Source: Amoebidium appalachense | Lineage: Eukaryota > Ichthyosporea | DNA: 64,000 nt | Direction of reading: 5' to 3' | Assembly: GCA_963693365.1 (NCBI GenBank) | Contig: CAVNZM010000004.1 | Span: 12,338,001-12,402,000, forward strand | Part shown: positions 28,930 to 57,172 of the stretch, one piece after another | How positions within the stretch are numbered: the first letter of the stretch is position 1 | How the letters are laid out: the number at the start of each line of letters is the position of its first letter | Program-made: the position numbers and the translations under genes | The notes under the pieces: model-generated | What the model was told of the DNA's origin: nothing | Databases searched by the model: none | Seen by the model: only the letters and a program-made list of their open reading frames with translations

Positions 28930-29238
28930 TTGATCCGGTGGATACGACTGTTTGATATGCTGGCGGGCCATGCTATCCAGTCGCCAGGGAAAATAAAGTT
29001 GGTATTTTATGCCCGTGCTCTAGCGGGTTCTCGCACGGCAGAAACCCAGATAGAAGTTTTACGGTTTGTAATTAAAGGCTTTATGCCCCATACACACGAC
29101 AAGTTTTGGGTTTGTAGTGCACCTTTAACACTCTCACGCATGCATGCTAATAATTATAAAAATGCGGGTACTGCTAGCAATAGGGGGGCATGCCTCACGG
29201 TGGTGCACCGTGGCCGTGGGCCAAAAGATGGTGCGGAA

Positions 29239-29269
<31 letters not shown>

Positions 29270-29431
29270 TGTGTTTGTGTGTATGTGCACCGTGTGCATG
29301 CCCACATGACTATAACCCCCCCCCCCCCCCCCCCCCCCCTCCGCGGGGAGGGATCAGTGCGGAATCTGGTGCATTCAACATGTGTGTGTGCAGGTCACTC
29401 CGCACAGGCATAAGCAGCCCAGCCCCCCCCC

Positions 29432-29462
<31 letters not shown>

Positions 29463-29792
29463 ACAGACACACCGTGACAAACACCACCACCACCACCACC
29501 ACCACCACCGGTCGTGGTGTGGGTACCGGTAAATTCAGAGGGCTCAGGCCCATGCACCTACACGGTGTACCCGTCGCATGTGGTTTGTACCGTACATGCT
29601 GCAGTTGGGAATCCCGGTCAGCCGCTGGTGATAACGTTAACAGTGCCAACATGTCTGTCCGGACCTGGCAAGTATCTCGTAAACCCTTTGGGCGGAACCC
29701 ACCCTAGAATTCGAGTCTGTACCCATGGCCACACTCGGCTCGGTGGCATAGCAGCGTTGGATTTATTGGGATATCGATATCTAAATACATAG
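28930..29792 (+). other. Two unrecognised coding-like segments between genes
   Basis: Two open segments have protein-like composition rather than repeat composition: 28930-29240 (includes IKLVFYARALAGSRTAETQ and HANNYKNAGTASNRGACL) and 29514-29792 (includes PGQPLVITLTVPTCLSGPG and ends in a stop). They are separated by TG, poly-C and CAC tracts (29237-29510). No splice pair joins them convincingly and no family is recognised. They may be exons of an unannotated gene or relics. Confidence 0.25.
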
Positions 29793-30437
29793 CGTCTGCT
29801 AGTAAGTTGAACTGAAGACACCATTCTATATATGATGGGCTCCTGATCACATGTTAACATACATGTTACCACGTGGAGCATAAAGTGAGGCAATCAGGTC
29901 GGCCTGTTCGAATTTCAGGCTTGCACCATCCAAGAAGCACAAAAACCTAGTTTTTTCTCAACAATCAAATATTCAAGTCGCATAGTTCCGTCTTGTTTCA
30001 ATACACAGCACTTCTGTTCACACAACCGACTCCACAAAAGTAGAGAATCTAGCTCTTAGTGACTTTACAAAAAGGCGCTGGTTACCGGCGCAACAGGTAC
30101 CAACCGCCATATCTTGATTAAACATTCCGGGACAGATTGTCCTTAGCAACAAGAGATATGAACACGAAAAACGAGAGAATCTGATATCGATGGAACATCA
30201 TGACTCATGAAATGCACATCGTATCTAATAACCATCAACCAATTCAAAATACCTTTTTGCAATAGTGAAGTGCCAAGTTCAAAAACATGTCTTGCCACGC
30301 CAAAGTGCATCTGTCACAAGCAAGGGTATAGTGACATAATACCCGGCGACAGAGCATACATCAAACTGAAACAACCATACCCTTATGGATATGTATGTAA
30401 CATTATCAAGCACATTATGCAATCAAATGCCGATTAT

Positions 30438-31251
30438 TCAGGAGGCAGCAGTGGCATTAACCTCGCGTGCTGATGTGATGGGCATGATGATCGAGCCCAA
30501 TCGTTCCTTGCTCCACGTCTTCAGCAGCTTACCGGGCCGAGCAAAAGCCTTCCCAATACTGCTTGTTGAAGGCTCGGATATGATCCTCATCACACTGATT
30601 TTCTCGTTTTTGTTTGACGTCTTGCCGTCGCACGCTTCTGGAACCGTATCGACACTTTCAGCCTCGCTACCACTGCTCAGAGTCTCGCTGTCAAATCTCA
30701 ACATTACCTCCTGTAGCACGTAAAGCTCGTCCGAGAATTTCTCGCTGCCGTACAGACAGTTGAGATATGACGTGAGTGCACGGGGTCCCCCAAACTCAAC
30801 CAATACAGCTGCGCCCGTTTCGCCCTCTGCTACCGCCAGCCCAGATGTTGCCTTTCGTTGGTGCGAATCGAACACAATAGCGCTCCGGCCACAGACCCCC
30901 AACATGGTACTATATCCGCGCGTAGTCAGAATATACGCCTGCGGAATCTTCATTCCTTTGGAGAGATTAAGGCCGGCTTCTGCGAAAATCAGTTGCACCG
31001 CCTTTGGTAGAGATACACCAAACCCGTCTTTTCCGAGCCCACCAGCATACCAGCGGTCTGAAACGGCCACACCCAGCTGGGGCAGTTCGTTGCAGACCTC
31101 GTCCACACAGGCCATGCTAGACTCGGGTTTGCGCGTATCGTTGAGCGCCAGCCAGTGTGTGTGCCATTGGACACCGTCCCTGTGTGGTAGCACGGTTAGA
31201 TGGTGTTCACAGAATAATGTGCATTGCAGGAGTGTTGTGGCTGCTGCCCCC

Positions 31252-31282
<31 letters not shown>

Positions 31283-31568
31283 AAAAAAAAAAAGGAGTGG
31301 CAATGACTGGGTGTTCGTGGTGTAGAAGTTCTTGAGCACTTCGGGGTGTGTGTGTGTGTGTGTTTGTCTGTGTCGTTTCTGCAGGTATTCACATGCTGCT
31401 TTTGCTCTCTGGATGCATGTGTGGGCTTTATAATTTGTGTTTGTGTGTGCGGGCTGTAGGGTGCCTTTGGTTTGTGTTTGTGTTTGTGTTCGTGTGTGTG
31501 ACACTGTGTATGTATGTGTGTGTGTGTGTGTGGGTGTGTGTGTGACACTGTGTGTGTGTGTGTGTGAC

Positions 31569-31604
<36 letters not shown>

Positions 31605-32304
31605 TGCGTGTGTGACTTGAAGCCCCTTGTGTCTTCATTTGTGCATGGATAAAGTGACCTACATAACGGCAGCATGTACACATAAGCTAGTGCACATCAC
31701 ATACATAAATACAACACATTCCATTGGCCGATTTAAGCAGTATCATGCAGACTTCGCGTGACTTCTTCTTTCGAATTGACAAAATCACAACAAAGCTGAC
31801 GACATGGATACACTTCTTTCTGGTGGGCGAATAGTGGTGCGACCTGTATCTTACTCCTCCTTTATTCTTTTACAGGCTTGCAAGTAAGATGCTTTGATAC
31901 AATGTTTGTGTCTTAAACGGCTCTCTTGTCGGTTTCCTCCGCAACAAATGTAATGCAAAAATGCAAGCGAAATCTCTATCGTATGTGCTCGTAATTGCAT
32001 AACAAGGTGGAAGACATGATACAGGAGGCACAACGACAAAACCATAAAAGCCTCGTGCATTCGTATGTAGAGGACAAAGTTACCTGATTATTTCTGATGC
32101 TCTCTCCTTCGTTTTGATGAATTTTTTAACACTCCCCCCTGCCCGCAGATACCCAGCCGAGGCCAAACAGGCAATGGTTGTGCACGCCAAATCCCCGGTC
32201 TTCCCCAAGTCGTTTTGGGCCAACCTATACTGTGTGACTTTCTGGCCTGGCCGTGACTGCAAGTGCGAAGGCAGCCCAGAGGCCATAGGGCTTGTCATCA
32301 TCAT
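30438..32304 (-). CDS. Putative cysteine protease / deubiquitinase-like protein (Cys...Asp-x-His)
   Basis: Two exons, 32304-32084 and 31179-30438, joined in phase across GTAACT...CACAG, give 320 aa. The start is the first of three tandem ATG codons (32304); the frame stays open upstream to 32493, so a longer N-terminus is possible. Residues 39-50 read [12 protein letters not shown], a buried-helix setting typical of a catalytic Cys (41). Residues 103-107 read FDSHQ, with Asp178/His180 in whole-protein numbering, followed by a Gly-rich turn and [12 protein letters not shown] Cys followed about 135 residues later by Asp-x-His is the triad arrangement of C76-type ubiquitin-specific proteases, also seen in OTU-like domains of some eukaryotic mobile-element proteins. 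The last 90 residues are Ser-rich and disordered. The assignment rests on motif pattern only. Confidence 0.55.
31250..31640. repeat. Poly-C/poly-A and TG arrays in the protease-like gene's intron
   Basis: A C tract (31248-31272) abuts an A tract (31273-31293), followed by several TG arrays to 31610. All lie in the single intron (31180-32083). Confidence 0.9.
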
Positions 32305-34690
32305 TTTCGCGCGAATTTGGGTGAGAAACTTACGAGTATTATCTACAAAAATGTGAAAACTCACAAAAACAGCCTTGTCGGCGACTCGATTTCTTAACAG
32401 GTTTTCAAAACAAACAAAGGTGTTTAAAAGGGGATTTCTGCAAGTGCTCACGTCAATCTCTGATAATATAACAATGCAAGCTTTAATAAACACATAAAGG
32501 CATTACATTAACAGAATCACATGGCAAACACAATTTTTGATGGCCGGTGAAGAAGGGTGTGTGAAGCAATCTGTCCTTTAAATTTTGTGCTCATAACATA
32601 GGGTATCGCTCCCGAGAGGCTCAGAACAGGCACGCACCAAATTCCAACATGTGTTGAAGCGCATATGCATGCCTTTGTGCTCGTTGCTCAGTTTTGAGGC
32701 GGCTCATACACCGTGGATAGAGGGGGAGAGCTAGACCTGTCACCACACCGCTATCAACACCGACTCAGGTTAGCGAAAGTAGAAAAAAAAAAAAAGTCAG
32801 AAAGCAAACAGCAGAGACTGAACGCAAATACAAACCCTTCACTTGTTTTTACTAACGTGCGGCATCCCTATAGCACATCCAGCCAATAGGGAGCCGCTAA
32901 CAGGCGAATTTTCATGAGGTGTGTAAAAAACCAGTATTCGGGCATTGAATCATACAAAATATGATGCCCAGAGGACGGATCAATGCGTCTTTCGGGTCGA
33001 TTCAACAAGCTAACCAACAATAGGAGCATTTTATGTTCATACTACACAGGAATCTCATATCACAATGTTTTACGGCTCGAGGGAGGGCTCCGAGCAGTTG
33101 CAGTACTTTAGTGACGAGGGTAGAACTCATTTAGCACCGCTCTAGAATCTAGATCTGCGCTCACAGATGAGTAGATGTACAAGCTGGTACCAATGCTTCA
33201 CCATGGCAGCCTCCAGCCCAGCTGCTTATAGTGATCATCACTAGCCTAAGTCTAACATAAGGACCGTGGAAGCTATTCAGCAGCAGGGATTTAGCCGTTC
33301 TTTATATTTTTTTGGGATCTAATTTTCATTATGTCCGTTTCCTAGACTTCATACACTTTCCCACGGGGTGAAAAGGATTGATGCGTCACCGTGAGCCACG
33401 GGATCCCCGAAAACTAACTATTGTGGGGGGTATCGTGTGCAAATTTGTGTTCATGACCTCAGTCATTGTGGCTCACTCTATGTAACATAAAGCCTTTCCT
33501 ATGATCTTCGTGAAAATAATGTTACGAAAACAAATATTAGTCCCTGATGACGACCTGGATAGACATATCCGAGAAAACAGTTTGTACTATGTCCCGCGAG
33601 CTCTCTCACTCTGGGAGTTACGTGTCAATTAATCAAGGCTAATTTGAAAATCGGGTTTTATGTAGATCACTCGGATGAAAGTCCAAGCTCAGCTGGGCAT
33701 TAATGAAAAAAGCGTCTCGTCAGACTGAAATCTATGGTTGAGTGCGAGAATTTGGTTTTTTGAATATATTTATGACTACTATGACTATGTCTGCAACGAA
33801 CTCTCGCTCCTCTGGAAGTTCCCAAAGACTCCTGGTTAGTGGTTTCTCAGTATCAGTAGTGCCGGTATCGGGGGATTCTGTCCCGACCAGTCGACCGATC
33901 ACCTGCCGCCAATCAAGCGGTGCTACGCTCTTGGAATTTGACCGCAGTGTGACGTCAGCGCAGGCCTCAGGCCCGTTCCAACGGTGGCGAAAAGAATCGT
34001 CGTCTCTCATGTCCAAGACGTATAAAAAGATAGGCTCGCTTCCTTCGGCAGTATGTAAAGCCGTTCTGGTAATTAGAATCAAAATGAGTTCTTGATATAC
34101 GCTTCTGCGCAAATGATCCGTATATTTATAACCTGTGGGGATAGAATGATACAGAATCACTTGAATACTACCTAATGATCTGTGATCCTCTAAGCGGCAT
34201 CTTGTGTACATGACAAATAGCCAACCGAAAATACGGACATCTGGCCCCAAAAATACCTCGAAAGTGCGGTTGGTGATCAAAATGTGGGCAGCGCAGAGTC
34301 CGACAGAGGCGCTAAAGGGATAAAAAAGGTTGCCACCAACTCACAGAGCCTTACAAGATCATTATTATAGAAGTTTGCTTGTTGTTTGACTAAAAATAAC
34401 CAGAGAGGCTAATTTTCAAGGTTTCGGGCTAACTAGTTGACATTGAGAGATGCGGCACCAGGCCACAGTGGCCAGGCGGCCACAAACGGTTGTGGACGCT
34501 GGAATGTAAACAAATCGGAAGAGCGGGGCGGTCATGGGTTCGTTTTAGCATCAGCTCCTTTTATAGTATATCGTGGGTGTTATCAATTGGCTAACGTCCA
34601 TTCCACGTGCTCTCTCAACCAATCAAAGCTAGCCCGTTGTTTGAATTTGCGAAACCCCCGGGAATCGACTCTCGACTTTTCGCTTACAAC
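32305..34690. other. Gene-poor, low-repeat spacer
   Basis: No supported exon and almost no microsatellite. A minus-strand open frame at 33732-34280 (182 codons) has ordinary composition but no recognisable motif, and its start is near other stops; I do not call it a gene. The sequence looks like old unique or decayed repeat DNA. Confidence 0.5.
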
Positions 34691-34733
34691 TGGTGCCACA
34701 CGTGTGCATTGTGCGGGAGAAAGTGTGTGTCAC

Positions 34734-34735
<2 letters not shown>

Positions 34736-34806
<71 letters not shown>

Positions 34807-34920
34807 TGCGTGCGCGCGTGTGTGTGTGTGTGTGCACGCGTGTGTGTGTGTGTGCGTGTGACGGTGTGTGCGTGCGTGCGTGTGTGTGTGTAGAGAGAGC
34901 GAGAGAGAAAGGGGGGGGGA

Positions 34921-34976
<56 letters not shown>

Positions 34977-35110
34977 GAGACAGAGAGAGAGAGAGAGAAT
35001 GTGTGTGTGCGTGAGCGAGAGAGGGGGGGGGGGGGGGGGGGAGGGAGGGAAAGTGGGGGAGGGGGGGGGAGGGGGAGAGAGAGAGGGAGAGGGGGAGGGG
35101 GGGGGGGGGA

Positions 35111-35155
<45 letters not shown>

Positions 35156-35446
35156 AGGGAGGGAGGGAGGGAGGGAGGGAGGGGGAGAGAGAGAGAGAAA
35201 GAGAGAGAGAGACTGTGTGTGTGCGTGTGTGACTGTGTGTGTGCCCGGTGTACATGTGCGTGTGTTTCTATTTTTCTGGCCTTAGGCTATATGTGTGTGT
35301 GCGTGCGTGTGTTTGTGCGCGTGTGCGGGTGGGCGACTGTCACAATGTACGGTTTGTGTGTGTTTCGCCCTATGTGTATGTGTGTGTGTGTGTGGGGGGG
35401 GGTTTGGTCACCCTGTGTGTGTGTGTGTCGGTGTATGTGCGCGTTT

Positions 35447-35543
<97 letters not shown>

Positions 35544-35590
35544 TGTGTGTGTGTGTGTGTGTGTGCGGAAGTGTGTGTGCGCGCGTGTGA
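34736..35590. repeat. Compound (TG)n - (GA)n - (GGGA)n - (TG)n tract
   Basis: TG array 34736-34804, then GA/GGGA sequence 34889-35213 with G tracts, then TG-rich sequence to 35590 including a pure array at 35450-35512 and a CGTG array at 35513-35545. Strand asymmetry (purine on plus) holds over more than 300 bases, a setting for triplex or slipped structures. Confidence 0.95.
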
Positions 35591-35767
35591 CACTGTGCGT
35601 GTGTATGCACGTGTGCAGCCCTGAGAGTGTGTGGGTATGTGCGTGCATGAGTTAAGTGCATGCACCAGTGTGAGTAAATGGCAGTCAGTAGGAGCCTCAA
35701 AAGCTTCTACCCGGGTCACCTGAGGGTGCCAGACTTGTTATGATCATCATGTATGATCTATCAGTAA

Positions 35768-35826
35768 GGTTCATCTACTATGCTTGCCGCCCGAGTACGG
35801 TTCATCTACTATGCTTGCCGCCCGAG
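35768..35826. repeat. 31-bp direct duplication
   Basis: GGTTCATCTACTATGCTTGC...CCCGAG occurs twice in tandem with period 31 (starts at 35768 and 35799), in non-repetitive surroundings. Confidence 0.85.
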
Positions 35827-35827
35827 G

Positions 35828-35917
35828 GTGACACATGCCTCCCCACCCCTCCCCCCTCCCCCTCCCCCCCCCCGTCCCCCCCCCCCCCCCCCCCCCCCCC
35901 CCCGCCCCTTGCCCCCC

Positions 35918-35951
<34 letters not shown>

Positions 35952-36101
35952 GTCAGACACACCCTACCGCCGCGGCCACCGCCCGCTGGGCCCTTCACAT
36001 GGGCCGCGGGGCCGCATAGCACCTTTAGACCAGATTTAGCAGGGTCCGGATTGAACACGGATCCCACGGCCAGTTCCCCCCTCTCCCCCAGGCCTCCTGC
36101 G

Positions 36102-36137
<36 letters not shown>

Positions 36138-37704
36138 CTCGAGCCCGGGACCACTCCCCCCCGCCTGGCCCACGAGAACACCCCCCACCTCCCGCTCCTT
36201 CTCCACCTCTCCCTCCCCCCCCCCCCTCCCCCCCCCCCCCCCCAAAAAAAAAAAAAAAAAAGAAAAAAGGAAAAGACGAGAAGAAAAGAGGAAAAGAAAA
36301 CCCAAATAATCGACCATAAAGCGCTTCCGCCCTCCCCACCCCCTCAGCAACCTTTACAGTATCGAAGGAAAGGCCGGTTTTTGACACCTAGCAGTGAGCA
36401 GGATGAGCCTCTGCCCCCCCCCCCAAGTTCTTATACTACATCTTGTAATTTGATTGTCAAATGAACTAGGCGGGGGGGGGGGGGAGGGGGGAGGGGAGGG
36501 GGGGGGGGGGGGGGGGCAGCTGAGGGGACTGTTGGGGGTTGGGTCTGATGTTGGTTCCTCCCCCTCCTTCCCGCCCCCCCCCCCCCCCTCCCGCACACTC
36601 CAGCACACTCCAACCCCCACCCCTCTTCCTTTAGGAACCACAGGAGTGTTCCCCACTCCCCCTCCCCTCAGCGGGAAGAGGGACCCACCTGTCTGGTGGG
36701 GTAGTAGGTCCTCCCTCCCCCCCTCCCTCCCCCCGGTGCAATGTCCAAACATCTCTCTCCGACTCCATTGAACACATCCACCAACCCATATTCGCTAGCA
36801 CGATCAACAATTAATTTTTATCATTTTTGAGGGCAACATTATCGACGTGCTCACGGAGCCGTTGTGCCTGTGTGTGTCTATTTCTACCTGTGGGAATGTA
36901 TGTGTGCACGAACGGCTTGGTGTGCCAATATGATTTTGTGTGTGTGTTTTTTGGTGTGTTGCGGGCCGCATGGTACCAGGTTCTCCAGCATGTGTGTGTA
37001 TACATCGTGTGGTTTGAAGAATGTAGCAATGTGCCTGATTCCACAGTGCCGCATACGTGTGTGTTAATGTTTTTGTAATGGTGTGCATGTATGTTTAAGT
37101 GTGTGTACGTGTGCATGTGTCACGTATGCCACAGTGCCACGGCGCTCTTGTTGTGTGCAAATGGTCACCATCTGCGTGCCTAGCTGGCCTCTGCCTGTGT
37201 CAGTGCTAATCGCTCGCGCACATGCATGTGTATATTTGTGCGTGTGCCTGCATGTATGTGTGTTGTTGGTGATGGTATATGCACGCTGAGTTGTGCGCTT
37301 GCAAGAGGGCAAGGAGGGGGGAGGGGGGGGGGGGTGGTAGTGGGTTCGGAGGGATGGGGGCAACGGGGGAGAATATAAAGAGAGAGACTGGGGGGAGGGG
37401 GGGAGGGGGAGAGGGCAGGAGGAGGTGGATTTAGGAAGTTAGCTGAGAGGCTCTGAGGTTTTCCGTGGAGCGTTTGTAATCATAGTGTGTCAGACGACGC
37501 CAGAGTATGTATGCTTGCTGTGCTTGTTCCCGTCAAATAAGTCGGGGAATATCTTCATGTACATCATCATGTGCAGGTGCACATTGCAGAGTTGTGCATC
37601 TTCGATTCAATTCGTGTGCCACGTGTGGTACATGTGTGTGCAAGTATGTGCAAAATGTATATGAAAGTGTGGAGGTGCGTGGCGCGTGGGAGACTAGAGG
37701 CGCC

Positions 37705-37752
<48 letters not shown>

Positions 37753-37781
37753 CCTTTCTTCCCCCCCCCTCCCCCCCCCCC

Positions 37782-37863
<82 letters not shown>

Positions 37864-37870
37864 TACACAC
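35828..37870. repeat. G/C-tract and CA-array rich spacer
   Basis: C tracts (35880-35903, 36218-36243, 37707-37749), G tracts (36103-36137, 36473-36516), an A-rich purine stretch (36244-36300) and a pure CA array (37785-37860). No exon is supported in 35591-38160. Confidence 0.8.
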
Positions 37871-38160
37871 CCTAGTACCCTCTCCTGGGCGGCGGCGGGG
37901 GGAGGGGGGGGGGGGGGAGGAGGGGCCGGGGTATGCCCGTAGCTTGTAGCCTGATCAGGTTTCTGGTGATCGATGATTTCTAAGCCTTATGTTTGTGTAC
38001 ATGTCTGGGAATATAGTATACGGCTGCTAATCTTAGACTAAGTACTTTCATATGATGATCATGGTATCTATCTGATATAGTCATGGCAGCCTGTGAAGTT
38101 GGTGGGTTCCTTCTCTATCCCCCCAGAGAGTCACGGCCCAACCACATCAACCTGCTCTAT

Positions 38161-38995
38161 GCAGAAATAACTGCTAAAAGCAGGATTATTCTGCTAATAG
38201 CAATTTTGTTCTGAAAAGCAGAATCAATGATTCTGCTATAGACAGATTTAATCTGCAAAAAGCAGACTTCAACTACTTAAGCTTAAGCAGAATCATTCTG
38301 CTTGCAGCAAGTGTATTCTGCTGCCGTGAGCAGAAGAATTAAGGCCCCTTAAAGTTTTGCGAATAATCCTTTTAAGATAAGATCAGAACAATCATTGCTA
38401 AGGGCGTGTTTGGCAGCGCAGTTATATCGTGTCTTTATCGTATTCGTCTTTTCGCGTAATGACACGATTCCGAAAATGTGTCCTGCCAAACACGCCACAG
38501 CTTTCCGGACACGATAGAGATGTTGGACATCGAACTTTTATCGTGTTTTACGCTTGAAAATGGAGGTGATTTTTGAAAACACGGTATAACTTTTAGCCAA
38601 TCGAATCGCTTTAAGCTGTTACATCTAATTTACGATTGGTTTATTGACTACCAATGAAATCGTGGAAACGATGATATCTCGCATTCCTGTGTTGTATCAA
38701 GATATTGTGCAATTTGTGTGACTGTCGAATGTCGATGTCGAAGCGGGAACGTGTTTAGGCGTGTTTGGTACGCCATAATCGTATCATTACCCCTAAAGAC
38801 GCATACCACAAAATAATTTTATGAACACGATTATTCGTCTTTTCGCGAAATGACACGAATACGATTATTTTCGGCTGCCAAACACGCCTTCAAAATGATT
38901 CTGCTCAAAGCAGATTACGTCTGGTCAGAGGCTCAGAGCAGAATATTTTTGCCTTTTGCAGAACAATTCTTCTCGAAGCAAGTTGACTCTGCCGA
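38161..38995. repeat. AGCAGAAT/ATTCTGCT-rich element, interrupted by an insertion
   Basis: The flanks 38161-38336 and 38889-38995 are full of AGCAGA and TCTGCT words in alternating orientation (e.g. ATTCTGCT, AGCAGAATCATTCTGCT), giving many short hairpins. The fold-back element at 38403-38888 lies between the two flanks, as if inserted into an older palindromic element. Confidence 0.7.
38403..38888. mobile_element. MITE-like fold-back element with 15-bp perfect terminal inverted repeats
   Basis: GGCGTGTTTGGCAGC at 38403-38417 is the exact reverse complement of GCTGCCAAACACGCC at 38874-38888. Internally the same termini recur inverted: CTGCCAAACACGCC at 38483-38496 and GGCGTGTTTGGTACGCC at 38758-38774. 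The element thus consists of two short hairpin units (about 94 and 131 bp) around a 260-bp core. Both units contain ATTCGTCTTTTCGCG and GACACGA in the same orientation. There is no open frame for a transposase, so it is non-autonomous. A target-site duplication is not obvious. Confidence 0.75.
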
Positions 38996-39067
38996 TGCCC
39001 TCCAGGGTTGGTGGTGGGTTGACGGGGTGTGGGGATAGGGGCGGGGGGGACCCCTCCACTCAGGTGG

Positions 39068-39100
<33 letters not shown>

Positions 39101-40160
39101 TCCCCATGGCTGCTGCCTATACCCCGTTGGGGGGAGGGAGGGGGGCGGAGGGGGGGGGGGGGGGGGGGTAAGCTAGTCATAGTGCTTTCACATGTGATCA
39201 TGATAACCTGATATAATCATTACCGCCTATATAGGCTGGGTGTCCCCCCCCCCCTCCCCCCCCTTCCCATTTTTCCCTACATAATACTACTCCCAAAGGT
39301 CCCACAAGGGTGCCGGAGCGCAACAGGCTAGCCACCAGCATACAGTGTGCATTTAGACCATGCCACATGTATATCCACCACACAGATGCTACCCTAGCCT
39401 GCCTGACAACCTACCACTTGCACTCGAGGTGCATCCTTCCTTGGCCGCCCTCATAGTTGCCACTAGTGGATGTCCTTTTATTGAATCATCCTGCCACATG
39501 GGCACATCCCATATTCCCTACCACAAGGGGGATTCATGCATGTGTGCGCATGTGCACGACTCTGTGCCTTTATTGTGTGTGTATGCCTGCACACACCCAT
39601 ACCACCACCCAGAGCTCTGAGGTCATGCGGCATACCCATTTGACCGGTGCTTACCGGGGCTATTACAATAGCAAGAAAGCAGAAAATGCAGCAGTGTTTA
39701 CACTTGCGCATTATTGTTAACTAATGAAGTAATTTGTGCTTCTATCGGCAGTTGAAGTACTTAAGGTTTTTGCAGAATATGCCCTGCGCGGCTGTTATGG
39801 GCTAATTTTTAAGACACCACCCTCGTCTGAACAACGAAAGGCGCCCACAGTTTGATTAAACTGCAAAGAACTTAACACTCAAACCATGGTTGGAATATAA
39901 CTTATCGAGTTTCCGGAAACAGTACTAAAGGTTTTAAATACTACAGTATTTTATCACAGTGTTTACCCCTATATGGTGGCGGAAGCACCAGAGTAAATCA
40001 AGAGCATAACTGCATGAGTGTAACGCCTCGTGAGCAACGATTATCATATCTCATATCTAACACATGCATATCATTAATGAACCACGGGCACACAAATCCT
40101 CCTTAAGCTATTAAATATGGTGCAACGCAGACCTGGCCCCGAATTCATCAAATTTCTTGC
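38996..40160. other. Spacer downstream of the PH-domain gene
   Basis: C tract 39070-39099, G tract 39151-39168 and otherwise mixed unique sequence. Open frames at 39360-39720 have no support as exons. No RNA gene is seen. Confidence 0.5.
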
Positions 40161-56398
<16,238 letters not shown>

Positions 56399-57172
56399 CC
56401 ATTTTATGACTTTAAAGGGGAAGTGGGGAAATTATCATTGCAGTTAGCGCTTCCGCCCTGTGATTTCCCAAGTTGCCTGGCCTGTTTCATTCACCCCTCC
56501 TGGGACCGACTTGCACGAGGCTCCTACAGCACAGCCTGCCACTATGGTGTCAGATATCTACGCTAGCACATTTTCATCGAGCTTTCACATAATTCTGTAC
56601 ACTTCTGTCCATAATGTTCCCCACGCAATCACGTCAAACTGCTTTGTTTTGAGACGTGCGGTCGAGCAACTTCGGCACACGAAACTAGGTACATGACCGC
56701 CGGGCTGGTGCAGAACTGGCAGTCTGCAGTCCGAAGAAAAATTGAATTGGGCGCCTTTGACCGTTGCGGAAATGGGTAAATATTTGATCGTCCAGCGCTG
56801 AACTGTTATGAAGAAAAAATAACTGAAATACCTGTAGGTAAAGTAGCCAAGTAATAAATTTTTTGTAATAAACAGATGTTTATATTTATGCCTCCTGCGC
56901 TGAATATACGCACAACTTAAATATACGGGCTACGACCGAATGCTCTGCCTCCTAGCCCTGTAGACGGTCTAGGCTCTCCGGGTTTGCAGCGTTTAGAAAT
57001 TCCGCTTTACTATTGGTGCATCCAACTCAAAAAAATTTGGGGTGCTACTTCCAAGATTTTCGTGTGACGACGGTGTTGGGGTTGGGGTGCGGCAATTATA
57101 AAAGGTCAAAGGCTACGAGTTCGTTTTACACCATCCCCTCCAAGTAGTCACCAAAATTCCTGACAAGCAAAC
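56399..57172. promoter_or_regulatory. Head-to-head intergenic region between PH-domain gene and ACBP
   Basis: 774 bases, free of homopolymer tracts, between divergent start codons. On the ACBP side TATAAAAG at 57097-57104 lies about 70 bases before the ATG, well placed for a TATA box with a short leader. No TATA is obvious on the other side. Confidence 0.5.
57097..57104 (+). promoter_or_regulatory. Candidate TATA box of the ACBP gene
   Basis: TATAAAAG, 69 bases from its last base to the ATG at 57173, implying a leader of roughly 40-50 bases. A strong TATA fits a highly expressed housekeeping gene. Confidence 0.6.

Noticed and set aside
33732-34280. 182-codon minus-strand open frame
   Set aside because: Ordinary composition but no motif, no promoter or splice support and a comparable open frame on the opposite strand; insufficient to call a gene.
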